Source: Streptococcus cristatus ATCC 51100
Lineage (GTDB): Bacteria; Bacillota; Bacilli; Lactobacillales; Streptococcaceae
Direction of reading: 5' to 3'
Assembly (NCBI RefSeq): GCF_011612585.1
Contig: NZ_CP050133.1
Span: forward strand, 186,001-250,000
Length of the DNA: 64,000 bases
Within the stretch, counting starts at the first letter, position 1, and every line of letters starts with the position of its first letter. The notes under the pieces are model-generated. The model saw only the letters and a program-made list of their open reading frames with translations, ran no database searches and was not told the origin of the DNA. The position numbers were made by a program, and so were the translations under genes. Positions 1 to 7,728 of the stretch are shown piece after piece.

Positions 1-28
1 TTTGATTGATTAATTATTATTGAAGTTG

Positions 29-1921
29 TTACCAAATCACCACGCGCTCTTCTGGGCTACGCCACATGCCGTCTCCTTCTTGGACATCAAAGGTCGTAAA
101 GAAGTCGTCAAAGTTAGGCAGTTGGACATTGGTCCGAAGTTTAGCGGGCGCATGGACATCGACGCTGGCTAGAAGCTTCATGTACTCTTCGCGCCCCTTC
201 ATCCGCCAGATGCGGGCAAAGTTGGTGAAGAATTCCTCCGCAGAGAAATCGTCTTCTTTCTTGGCTGCTTCAAGAGCTGCTGCAATACCGCCCAAGTCCG
301 CTACATTTTCTGAAACGGTCAGCTTACCATTGACCTTAGCACCGTAAGAATCTAGACCTTCGAACTGGTCAATGACTTTCTGAGTCCGCTCAGTAAAGGC
401 TTGGTAGTCATGCTCCGTCCACCAGTTGTTGAGGCTGCCGTTTTCATCAAAGGAAGCGCCGTTGGTATCAAAGGCATGGGAAATCTCATGGGCAATAACC
501 GCACCGATACCGCCATAATTGGCTGAAGAAGACTGGTGCAGGTCATAGAAAGGTGCCTGCAGGATAGCCGCTGGAAAGACAATCAGGTTTTTCTGAGGAT
601 TGTAGTAGGCATTGACCATGTGGGCTGGCATTCCCCATTCTTTGTAATCCACGGGCTGGTTCCACTTGCTCCAACCATACTCAATTTCCACTTGTCGCAG
701 TTTTTGAGCATTTTCGAAGAGGCTGAGATTTTCATCCACAAGCTTGTCTGCATAGCGCTCAGGCAGCTCCTCTGGGTAGCCGATATAAGGCTTGATGACA
801 TTGAGTTTGACAATGGCCTTGTCCCGAGTTTCTGGTGTCAGCCAGTCATTGCTTGCGAGGCGTTCCTTGTAGACTTGGATCATGTTGGCTACCTTCTGCT
901 CCACATCGGCCTTGGCTTCAGGGGAGAATTTTTGACCAGCATACCAGAGCCCGATGGCTTGATTGAAAGGCGCTTGAGCTAGGTAAAAGGCGGCTTTTTT
1001 CTTGTCTTGCGCCTGAGGTGTTCCAGATAGGGCGCGACGATAAGCGCCTGCTAGGACACGGATTTCGTCAGTCAAGTAGGCTTCAGCTGACGCGATAGCG
1101 TTAAAGATAAGCACGGCCTTGAGCAGGGGCCAAGCCTCTTCGCAGTAGAATTGGTCGGCAGCCTGCCAGAAACGCTCCTCCGGTACGATAATCTGGTCAG
1201 GAATTTGCCCGATGAGTTGGGTGAAGATGGCATCTAAAGGTAGATTCGGTGCTAAGGCCTTGAAGTCTTCCCACTTGTAAGGGTGGTAAAGCTTGGCATA
1301 TTCTGAGCTTTCCTCCCGTGACAGAACGACTTTGGCGATTCGAGCATCCAGTTCTAAAACCTTATCCAGCAAATCTTGGATTTCTTCTGCTGAAAATTCG
1401 AATTTTTGCAGCAAAGCTTCGGAAGACTCACGCCATTTTTTCAAGAGCTTGTCCTTTTGAGGATGCCCATCGGCATAGTAGGTTGTGTCTGGGAGAATAG
1501 TACCTGGTGCATCTGCCCAAAGGACATTAATACGGGCGTCCATAAAGTCAGGCGCCACACCAAAAGGAAAGAAATTGGGCTTGCCAGCCAGCTCAAACTC
1601 GGCAATCTTTGTGGTAAATTCTGCAAAGGAGTTGAGTGCTTGGTATTCTGCAATCAAAGGCAAAACAGGCTTGACACCGAGTTCTTCCCGCTTGTCATAG
1701 TCAGCAGCTAAACGATGGTACTTGATAAAGTTTTGCAAAATAGCATCATCAGGAACTTTCTCACCCCGCAGCCATTGATCAGTAGTGGAGAGCATCAGCT
1801 TTTCAATCTCATCTGACAAATCTGTGAAGCCGCCGGTTACAGGCTTGTCATCTGGGATAACCGCTGTTTTGGCCCATTCACCATTAATGGCATCATAAAA
1901 ATCATCTTGTAAACGTGTCAT
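29..1921 (-). CDS. pepO: Endopeptidase O (M13 zinc metallopeptidase)
   Basis: Neprilysin-like M13 peptidase that cleaves oligopeptides. No signal peptide is visible; streptococcal PepO is nevertheless reported at the cell surface as well as inside. The zinc motif HEISH lies near residues 478-482 and the third ligand and partner motif ENVAD near 538; the conserved C-terminal DVHAPAKLR segment is present. At 630 residues from ATG 1921 it has the usual family length. A TTG at 1960 with a good GGAG six bases upstream would add 13 residues, but the ATG matches the N-terminus MTRxQDDFYDAINGEWA known from streptococcal homologues. It is divergent from psaB, the same arrangement as in S. pneumoniae. 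Confidence 0.95.
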   Translation of the reverse strand: MTRLQDDFYDAINGEWAKTAVIPDDKPVTGGFTDLSDEIEKLMLSTTDQWLRGEKVPDDAILQNFIKYHRLAADYDKREELGVKPVLPLIAEYQALNSFAEFTTKIAEFELAGKPNFFPFGVAPDFMDARINVLWADAPGTILPDTTYYADGHPQKDKLLKKWRESSEALLQKFEFSAEEIQDLLDKVLELDARIAKVVLSREESSEYAKLYHPYKWEDFKALAPNLPLDAIFTQLIGQIPDQIIVPEERFWQAADQFYCEEAWPLLKAVLIFNAIASAEAYLTDEIRVLAGAYRRALSGTPQAQDKKKAAFYLAQAPFNQAIGLWYAGQKFSPEAKADVEQKVANMIQVYKERLASNDWLTPETRDKAIVKLNVIKPYIGYPEELPERYADKLVDENLSLFENAQKLRQVEIEYGWSKWNQPVDYKEWGMPAHMVNAYYNPQKNLIVFPAAILQAPFYDLHQSSSANYGGIGAVIAHEISHAFDTNGASFDENGSLNNWWTEHDYQAFTERTQKVIDQFEGLDSYGAKVNGKLTVSENVADLGGIAAALEAAKKEDDFSAEEFFTNFARIWRMKGREEYMKLLASVDVHAPAKLRTNVQLPNFDDFFTTFDVQEGDGMWRSPEERVVIW

Positions 1922-2011
1922 CTTGTTCTCACTTTCATGCTTTTGATATAACCTTATCAAAATTAGCTCCTTTTTTCAAATATTTCTTATATTGATTTTA
2001 AGGATTTTTTA

Positions 2012-2049
2012 AAAATTAACTTGACTTAATTTTCATTTTAATGTATATT
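2012..2049 (+). promoter_or_regulatory. psaBCA promoter with ScaR/MntR-type operator
   Basis: A perfect inverted repeat AAAATTAA-N6-TTAATTTT (2012-2033) overlaps the -35 TTGACT (2021-2026), which is 17 bases from the -10 TATATT (2044-2049). The position and sequence resemble operators of the Mn-responsive DtxR-family repressor ScaR/PsaR/SloR, which shuts off the manganese ABC transporter when Mn is plentiful. Promoter elements are read directly; the regulator is inferred from the family. Confidence 0.75.
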
Positions 2050-2069
2050 AAAACAAAAGAGGTGTAACA

Positions 2070-2789
2070 ATGATTGAAATGAAAAATTTAAGTGTCAGTT
2101 ATCAAGGACAACTGGCCTTAGAACCAACTTCTTTAACAATAAAAGGACCAACTATCACAGGGATTATCGGACCAAACGGGGCTGGAAAGTCAACTCTCAT
2201 AAAAGGTATGTTAGGAATTGTTGAGAGTGAGGGGCAGACCTTTCTAGATAGAAAACCCATGAAGCAAGAATTAAGCAAGATTGCTTATGTAGAGCAGAAA
2301 ATTCACATTGACTATAATTTTCCTATAAAGGTCAAGGAGTGTGTATCTTTGGGCCTGTATCCTAAGATCAAGCTCTTTCAACGCCTCAAAGCGTCTGACT
2401 GGGAAAAGGTTGCTCGGGCTTTGAAAATCGTTGGTTTAGAAGATTTTGCTGAGCGGCAGATTAGCCAGTTATCTGGTGGGCAATTCCAGCGGGTCTTGAT
2501 TGCCCGTTGCTTGGTTCAGGAGGCGGACTATATTTTCCTAGATGAGCCTTTTGTTGGGATTGACTCGGTCAGTGAAGAGATTATCATGGCGACCCTCCGC
2601 CAGCTAAGAAAAGCCGGAAAGACGATTTTGATTGTCCACCATGACTTGAGCAAGGTGGTCGCTTATTTTGATCAGGTCTTGCTACTTAACAAAAAAGTCG
2701 TCGCTTTCGGATCAACCGAGAGTACCTTCACCAAAGAAAATATGCAGAAGACCTACGGTTCTCAGCTCTTTATGAATGGAGGTGACTAG
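2070..2789 (+). CDS. psaB: Manganese ABC transporter ATP-binding protein
   Basis: ATPase subunit of the Mn2+ importer known as PsaBCA, ScaCBA or SsaACB in streptococci. Walker [10 protein letters not shown] is at residues 34-42, the LSGGQ signature near 134, and Walker B FLDEP near 158, followed by an H-loop HH. 239 residues, normal for the family. RBS AGAGGTG precedes the ATG. First gene of psaBCA, with the permease start two bases after its stop, so translation is probably coupled. The divergent operator suggests Mn-dependent repression. Confidence 0.95.
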   Translation: MIEMKNLSVSYQGQLALEPTSLTIKGPTITGIIGPNGAGKSTLIKGMLGIVESEGQTFLDRKPMKQELSKIAYVEQKIHIDYNFPIKVKECVSLGLYPKIKLFQRLKASDWEKVARALKIVGLEDFAERQISQLSGGQFQRVLIARCLVQEADYIFLDEPFVGIDSVSEEIIMATLRQLRKAGKTILIVHHDLSKVVAYFDQVLLLNKKVVAFGSTESTFTKENMQKTYGSQLFMNGGD

Positions 2790-2790
2790 G

Positions 2791-3627
2791 ATGATTCAGG
2801 AATTTATTCAAGGCTTACATGATTTTCATTTCCTGCAAAATGCGTTGATTACGGCCATTGTGATTGGAGTGGTGGCCGGTGCCGTTGGGTGCTTTATCAT
2901 CTTGCGGGGCATGTCGCTCATGGGGGATGCCATCTCTCACGCGGTGCTGCCCGGTGTGGCTCTGTCTTATATTTTGGGGATTAATTTCTTCATCGGTGCC
3001 ATTACCTTTGGCTTACTAGCTTCTATTATTATCACCTACATCAAGGGCAATTCCATTATCAAGAGTGACACGGCTATCGGGATTACTTTTTCTTCCTTCT
3101 TGGCTCTGGGGATCATTTTGATTAGCGTTGCCAAGAGTTCGACCGACCTCTTCCATATTCTCTTTGGGAATATCTTGGCGGTACAAGACCTTGATATGTG
3201 GATTAGTATTGGCGTGGGTATTTTGGTGCTGCTGGTCATTAGTATTTTCTTCAAGCAACTTTTGTTGACCTCCTTTGATCCACTTTTAGCCAAGGCTATG
3301 GGAATGAAGGTGAATTTTTACCACTATTTGCTGATGATTCTATTGACTCTGGTATCTGTCACAGCCATGCAAAGTGTCGGAACGATTCTGATTGTGGCCA
3401 TGCTGATTACACCAGCTGCAACGGCCTATCTCTATGCCAAGAGTCTCAAGACCATGATTTTATTGTCATCTGCCTTGGGGGCTGGTGCATCTGTTTTAGG
3501 TCTCTTCATCGGTTATAGTTTTAATGTTGCAGCAGGTTCTAGTATCGTTCTAACCTCTGCCCTGATCTTTTTGGTTTCATTTTTTATCGCACCAAAACAG
3601 CGGTATTTAAAAAGAAAAGTAAAATAA
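2791..3627 (+). CDS. psaC: Manganese ABC transporter permease
   Basis: Integral membrane subunit of the Mn2+ importer (ABC-3 family), 278 residues with about eight hydrophobic spans. The start at 2791 was chosen because GGAGGTG lies at 2778-2784 inside the end of psaB, at correct spacing; an upstream in-frame ATG at 2776 lies within that RBS region. The sequence contains the family's cytoplasmic segment RGMSLMGDAISHAVLPG near residue 45, a typical ABC-3 coupling region. It pairs with PsaB and receives metal from PsaA. Confidence 0.93.
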   Translation: MIQEFIQGLHDFHFLQNALITAIVIGVVAGAVGCFIILRGMSLMGDAISHAVLPGVALSYILGINFFIGAITFGLLASIIITYIKGNSIIKSDTAIGITFSSFLALGIILISVAKSSTDLFHILFGNILAVQDLDMWISIGVGILVLLVISIFFKQLLLTSFDPLLAKAMGMKVNFYHYLLMILLTLVSVTAMQSVGTILIVAMLITPAATAYLYAKSLKTMILLSSALGAGASVLGLFIGYSFNVAAGSSIVLTSALIFLVSFFIAPKQRYLKRKVK

Positions 3628-3648
3628 TATATTTATGGAGGATTTCCA

Positions 3649-4581
3649 ATGAAAAAATGTCGTTTCTTAGTTCTGCTTTTGCTGGCTTTTGTCGGCCTAG
3701 CAGCCTGCTCTAGTCAAAAAAGCAGTACCGAGACTGGTTCTTCAAAATTGAATGTTGTTGCAACCAACTCGATTATTGCGGATATTACAAAGAATATCGC
3801 TGGCGATAAGATCAATTTGCACAGTATCGTACCTGTCGGCCAAGACCCACATGAATACGAGCCTCTGCCTGAAGATGTCAAAAAGACTTCCCAAGCGGAT
3901 CTGATCTTCTACAATGGGATCAACCTTGAAACAGGTGGTAATGCTTGGTTCACAAAATTAGTAGAAAATGCTAAGAAGAAAGAAAACAAGGACTATTATG
4001 CTGTCAGCGAAGGTGTGGACGTGATTTACTTGGAAGGCCAAAGTGAAAAAGGGAAAGAAGACCCTCATGCTTGGCTCAACTTGGAAAATGGGATTATCTA
4101 TGCTCAAAACATTGCTAAGCGTTTGAGCGAAAAAGACCCAGCTAACAAAGAAACTTACGAGAAAAATCTTAAAGCTTATGTGGAAAAACTAAGCGCTTTG
4201 GACAAGGAAGCCAAAGAGAAATTCAACAACATTCCTGAAGAAAAGAAAATGATTGTAACCAGCGAAGGTTGCTTCAAATACTTCTCTAAGGCCTACAATG
4301 TGCCATCTGCCTATATTTGGGAAATCAACACTGAAGAAGAAGGGACTCCAGACCAAATTAAAACTTTGGTTGAAAAACTACGCAAGACGAAAGTGCCATC
4401 TCTCTTTGTGGAATCAAGTGTAGACGACCGTCCGATGAAGACTGTTTCTAAAGACACTAATATCCCAATCTACGCTAAAATCTTCACTGACTCTGTTGCA
4501 GAAAAAGGAGAAGAAGGAGATAGCTATTACAGCATGATGAAATACAACTTAGAAAAGATCGCAGAAGGTCTGTCTAAATAA
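3649..4581 (+). CDS. psaA: Manganese-binding lipoprotein (PsaA/ScaA/SsaB family)
   Basis: Cluster A-I solute-binding lipoprotein that delivers Mn2+ to PsaBC. It has a lipoprotein signal peptide with lipobox GLAAC (Cys20). The four metal ligands expected from PsaA are visible: His68 (DPHEYEP), His140 (EDPHAW), Glu206 (TSEGCF) and Asp281 (IFTDS). 310 residues, usual length. Homologues are major virulence and colonisation antigens of oral streptococci. RBS GGAGG at 3636-3640. A strong terminator follows directly, so tpx has its own promoter or depends on read-through. Confidence 0.96.
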   Translation: MKKCRFLVLLLLAFVGLAACSSQKSSTETGSSKLNVVATNSIIADITKNIAGDKINLHSIVPVGQDPHEYEPLPEDVKKTSQADLIFYNGINLETGGNAWFTKLVENAKKKENKDYYAVSEGVDVIYLEGQSEKGKEDPHAWLNLENGIIYAQNIAKRLSEKDPANKETYEKNLKAYVEKLSALDKEAKEKFNNIPEEKKMIVTSEGCFKYFSKAYNVPSAYIWEINTEEEGTPDQIKTLVEKLRKTKVPSLFVESSVDDRPMKTVSKDTNIPIYAKIFTDSVAEKGEEGDSYYSMMKYNLEKIAEGLSK

Positions 4582-4585
4582 TAAT

Positions 4586-4623
4586 AAGAGGTTAGGAAGA
4601 TAAAATCCTAACCTCTTTATTTC
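4586..4623 (+). terminator. Intrinsic terminator after psaA
   Basis: Perfect 12-bp stem AAGAGGTTAGGA (4586-4597) with TCCTAACCTCTT (4606-4617), an 8-base loop, then TTTATTT. It lies five bases after the psaA stop and separates psaBCA from tpx. Confidence 0.9.
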
Positions 4624-4732
4624 TGAAAGGCAAGCTTCATATGGAGTCGCTCTCAAATTTTCGGTCAAATTATTCGAAAAAAATCACTATTCGCAGTACA
4701 ATGGAGTTATCAAACATGAATGGAGACTTCCT

Positions 4733-5224
4733 ATGACAACTTTTCTCGGAAATCCTGTAACCTTTACGGGTCAGCAATTGCAAGTCGGCGACACAGCCCA
4801 TGATTTTAGCCTGACAGCTACTGACCTTTCAAAGAAAACTCTGGCTGACTTTGCTGGTAAAAAGAAAGTCCTCAGCATCGTGCCGTCTATCGATACTGGC
4901 GTTTGCTCAACTCAGACTCGTCGTTTCAATCAAGAACTGGCTGATTTGGACAATACTGTTGTAATCACGATTTCAGTTGACTTACCTTTTGCTCAAGGAA
5001 AGTGGTGTGCTGCTGAAGGTATCGAAAATGCTGTCATGCTATCTGACTACTTCGACCATTCTTTCGGTCGCGACTATGCTGTCCTCATCAATGAATGGCA
5101 CCTGTTGGCCCGTGCAGTTCTTGTCTTGGACGAAAACAACACTGTGACCTATACTGAATATGTCGACAACATCAACACCGAGCCAGATTATGATGCAGCC
5201 ATTGCAGCAGTCAAAAGTCTGTAA
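4733..5224 (+). CDS. tpx: Thiol peroxidase (2-Cys peroxiredoxin)
   Basis: Tpx/PsaD reduces hydrogen and alkyl peroxides with thioredoxin in the cytoplasm. The peroxidatic Cys58 sits in [15 protein letters not shown] and the resolving Cys92 in GKWCAAEG, the pair spaced as in other Tpx proteins. 163 residues, full length. It follows psaA as in S. pneumoniae (psaD), a location that links manganese uptake with peroxide defence in these H2O2-producing bacteria. The intervening terminator suggests partly separate expression; TACAAT at 4698-4703 is a possible -10. Confidence 0.95.
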   Translation: MTTFLGNPVTFTGQQLQVGDTAHDFSLTATDLSKKTLADFAGKKKVLSIVPSIDTGVCSTQTRRFNQELADLDNTVVITISVDLPFAQGKWCAAEGIENAVMLSDYFDHSFGRDYAVLINEWHLLARAVLVLDENNTVTYTEYVDNINTEPDYDAAIAAVKSL

Positions 5225-5312
5225 AGAATTATACTTTTCCAAAAAATGCACTTAATTCTTCATAAGAGTTGAGTGTATTTTTGTCTTCTTGACTAAAAAA
5301 TTTGGAAAATAC

Positions 5313-5345
5313 AAAAAGACAAACATCAATTTTTGACGTTTGTCT
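5313..5345 (-). terminator. Minus-strand hairpin with U-tract
   Basis: AGACAAAC...GTTTGTCT (5317-5345) with inner TCAA/TTGA pairs and a T-tract when read on the minus strand (5317-5313). It lies downstream of the telA operon and could end its transcription. It resembles the end of the IS1182-type element at 50.7 kb (see findings). Confidence 0.6.
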
Positions 5346-5353
5346 ACGATTTG

Positions 5354-5378
5354 AAAGAGCCATCTAGGCTCTTTTAAT
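5354..5378. terminator. Bidirectional terminator between tpx and telA
   Basis: AAAGAGCC (5354-5361), loop ATCTA, GGCTCTTT (5367-5374) followed by TTAATTA on the plus strand. It is placed between the convergent tpx and telA ends. Confidence 0.8.
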
Positions 5379-6634
5379 TATTCTGAAGTTAATTCTTTCT
5401 GGGCTTCCTTGCCTTGGTCCAGCAAGGCTTGGATAATCTTTTGATCACGCAGTTTGACAGAGTTGTTGATGGTCTCTGCAGATTGGATGACCGCTGCTTC
5501 TAGCAGAGCGCGTTTTTCCCGTCCTTTATCAATGGCTTCGATAATGCCTTGGTTTTGAGCAACGAGGCTTTCTGCTAGCTTAGTTACAGACTCAACAGCG
5601 ATAGTAGGGCTTTGGGAAATCCGCTCCAGCTGAGGAATGACTTCCTTGCTCGTTTCGGCGAGCATTTGCAGGGCAGCGTTATTCGCATTAGAGATAGCGT
5701 CAGCTACCTGACCGGACTTCATGGATTGCTGGAGAATGCCTAACTGGGCGATAGACAGTTTCATCGTTGGAATGGTATTGCGGCGGAGCATTCCAAGTTT
5801 TTGGCGCATATCAGAGGAAACCTTGACTAGGTTACGCATTTGAGGCGTTGTCGCCCAAGCCACATAGAGACGGCTGACATATTCAGTGTGTTGCTGCTCT
5901 AAGGTATTGACCACCTCTGTCATTCGGGCTAATTCTTGCGATTTAACTTGGTAGTCAAGGGTTGTCATATCTAACTGAGCAACTTCAGCCTGTAGCTTGA
6001 GCGCTCGATTGCCAGCTTCTCGCTGAGACGCTTCGATAAAAGAAATAACTCCGACAAGATTTTCAATCGATTTGGTATTGTCTTCAATCAGCATTTCAGC
6101 AGAAACAATATTGCGAGCCAAAACATCTTCTTGTTTGACGACGGTTGCAGCCATGCCATCCATTTTCTGCTCAATATTTTGTGAATCGAAATAGAATTCT
6201 TGAAGAGTGTTTTTGCTCTGTTTGAAGAGTTTTTCCAGGAAATTAGGCTTCTTGTCCAATTCTGCTACTTGAGCATCCTTGTATTTTGCGACAAAGCCAT
6301 TGAGTTCTTTGTTGGTGTTTTTTAAGAGCTCATCTACCTGGGGAATTTGTAATTTTTTCTGCTCGGCTAAGATACGATTGACAGTACCGTTGACCTCTTC
6401 TACAGCAGATTGGCCAAAGTCCAGCAAGGCATTTTGGTCCGACACGAAATTATCCACAAGCTGCGGAGCCTTAGCCGTAATCGCACTCTGTTGCTCAGGA
6501 GTCAGCTTTTCTAGAAAAGTTAGCTGGCCATTTTCTTGAGTCGTGTTGGATTCGATGATTTCTGTTGTTTTGTCGCTTTTACTGATGGCATTGTTGGCAA
6601 TTTTATCAATGTCAAAGTTAAATTCTTGGCTCAT
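5378..6634 (-). CDS. telA: TelA family toxic anion resistance protein
   Basis: Member of the TelA/YceH family (toxic anion, tellurite resistance), 418 residues and largely predicted helical with long coiled-coil-like stretches; no transmembrane segment or signal peptide. Recognised by the family segments LTPEQQSAITAKAP and the conserved TPQMRNLV and NTIPTMKLSIAQLG blocks. Molecular function is not established; in Firmicutes the family is linked to resistance to cell-envelope stress and toxic oxyanions. It lies 24 bases downstream of an XpaC-like gene on the same strand, the same pairing as B. subtilis xpaC-yceH, so the two form an operon. Confidence 0.88.
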   Translation of the reverse strand: MSQEFNFDIDKIANNAISKSDKTTEIIESNTTQENGQLTFLEKLTPEQQSAITAKAPQLVDNFVSDQNALLDFGQSAVEEVNGTVNRILAEQKKLQIPQVDELLKNTNKELNGFVAKYKDAQVAELDKKPNFLEKLFKQSKNTLQEFYFDSQNIEQKMDGMAATVVKQEDVLARNIVSAEMLIEDNTKSIENLVGVISFIEASQREAGNRALKLQAEVAQLDMTTLDYQVKSQELARMTEVVNTLEQQHTEYVSRLYVAWATTPQMRNLVKVSSDMRQKLGMLRRNTIPTMKLSIAQLGILQQSMKSGQVADAISNANNAALQMLAETSKEVIPQLERISQSPTIAVESVTKLAESLVAQNQGIIEAIDKGREKRALLEAAVIQSAETINNSVKLRDQKIIQALLDQGKEAQKELTSE

Positions 6635-6658
6635 AGTTTCTCCTTTGGTTTATCTAGC

Positions 6659-7504
6659 TTAAAAGCCGGTGTCTGTTTGCTTTTCCTTGTCTAAGATGCG
6701 TAGGCTAATGTCAAAATCCCTCAAATCAGCTTCATTTAATTGGCGCAGCGCCTCGTCTAGGTCCAAGTCAAACTGCTCGATAGCTGCTTTGGCCTTGGCT
6801 AGCCGCTCCTCAGCATTGTAAAAATCTTTGGGAGACGCTTTGATTTTGAGGTAGCCTTCTAAAATATCTTCGTAGTGCTCCATCTGGGACTGATGGATGG
6901 CAGTCAATTCTTCCTTATTGTTGCTTTCGGATTGAGAGATTTTTTGAAGAATGGCCTCGTGGTCAATCTGAATATTGTGAACCGTAGCGACCAATTCTGG
7001 GGCTAGCTCTTCTAGACTAGTTTTCTTAGGCTGCGCTTCTTTTTGCCTTTTCTCTCGTTCAATTTTTTGCAGTTGTTTATCAATTTCCTCGGTTACAGTA
7101 GTAATTTTAGTCTGAATGCGCTGGTAGACAGATGCAGGAATTTCATCTCGCAATTCCTTAGCAACGTTTTTGATATAGGTGAGTTGGGGAAGAATTTGCA
7201 GGGCCAAATCTTGGTAGTCTTCCTTCTTGCCGTATTCTTGGTAGCTTTCTAATTCTTTAATACGGCGGTCAGCCTGACCAATCTCTGCCTTTAAATCTTC
7301 AATACGGCCAATGCTGGCTTGTTTAGCTTCAATACGAACTCTTTTCTGTCTTTGGTAGCGATAGATTCCGTAGCCAATACCTCCCAAAATAGCAATGGGG
7401 ATCAGATAGCTGGCTATCACTCCAGAACCAAAAATAATTGCAAGTATCCAAATCCAGCTAAACCATTCCGGCTGCTGGTTAGAATAATTCTTTCTTCTCG
7501 ACAT
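6659..7504 (-). CDS. XpaC-like membrane protein
   Basis: 281 residues: one or two hydrophobic segments at residues 16-48, a basic stretch YRYQRQKRVR, then a long charged, coiled-coil-rich cytoplasmic domain. This is the layout of the XpaC family (named for 5-bromo-4-chloroindolyl phosphate hydrolysis in Bacillus; true role unknown). It is first in an operon with telA, which supports the call. The start follows an AGAGAAAGG-type RBS on the minus strand. Confidence 0.75.
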   Translation of the reverse strand: MSRRKNYSNQQPEWFSWIWILAIIFGSGVIASYLIPIAILGGIGYGIYRYQRQKRVRIEAKQASIGRIEDLKAEIGQADRRIKELESYQEYGKKEDYQDLALQILPQLTYIKNVAKELRDEIPASVYQRIQTKITTVTEEIDKQLQKIEREKRQKEAQPKKTSLEELAPELVATVHNIQIDHEAILQKISQSESNNKEELTAIHQSQMEHYEDILEGYLKIKASPKDFYNAEERLAKAKAAIEQFDLDLDEALRQLNEADLRDFDISLRILDKEKQTDTGF

Positions 7505-7694
7505 AAACCTTTCTCTTTCTTCTCAATATGATATCTCTATTTTAACATAAAAGCTAGTTTTTGAAGGAGAAAGATTGATATATTCAGCCGCACTTTTAGA
7601 TTTGATGAGAATGTTTGCTTCATCAAGAAAGAGCTTTGCTTCCTTTCCTGAAAGCAAGCGTAAGAGTTCTTTTTTATCACAAGTGGGCAAGCAA

Positions 7695-7720
7695 GAATCG
7701 CAAGGGATCCCCTGCGATTC
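7695..7720 (-). terminator. Hairpin after gshF
   Basis: GAATCGCA (7695-7702) pairs with TGCGATTC (7713-7720), with the BamHI-like GGGATCCC core as loop. It begins eight bases after the gshF stop on the minus strand. The following T-rich tract is weak (TTGCTT), so it may be a poor terminator or an mRNA-stabilising stem. Confidence 0.5.
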
Positions 7721-7728
7721 GTGTTTTA

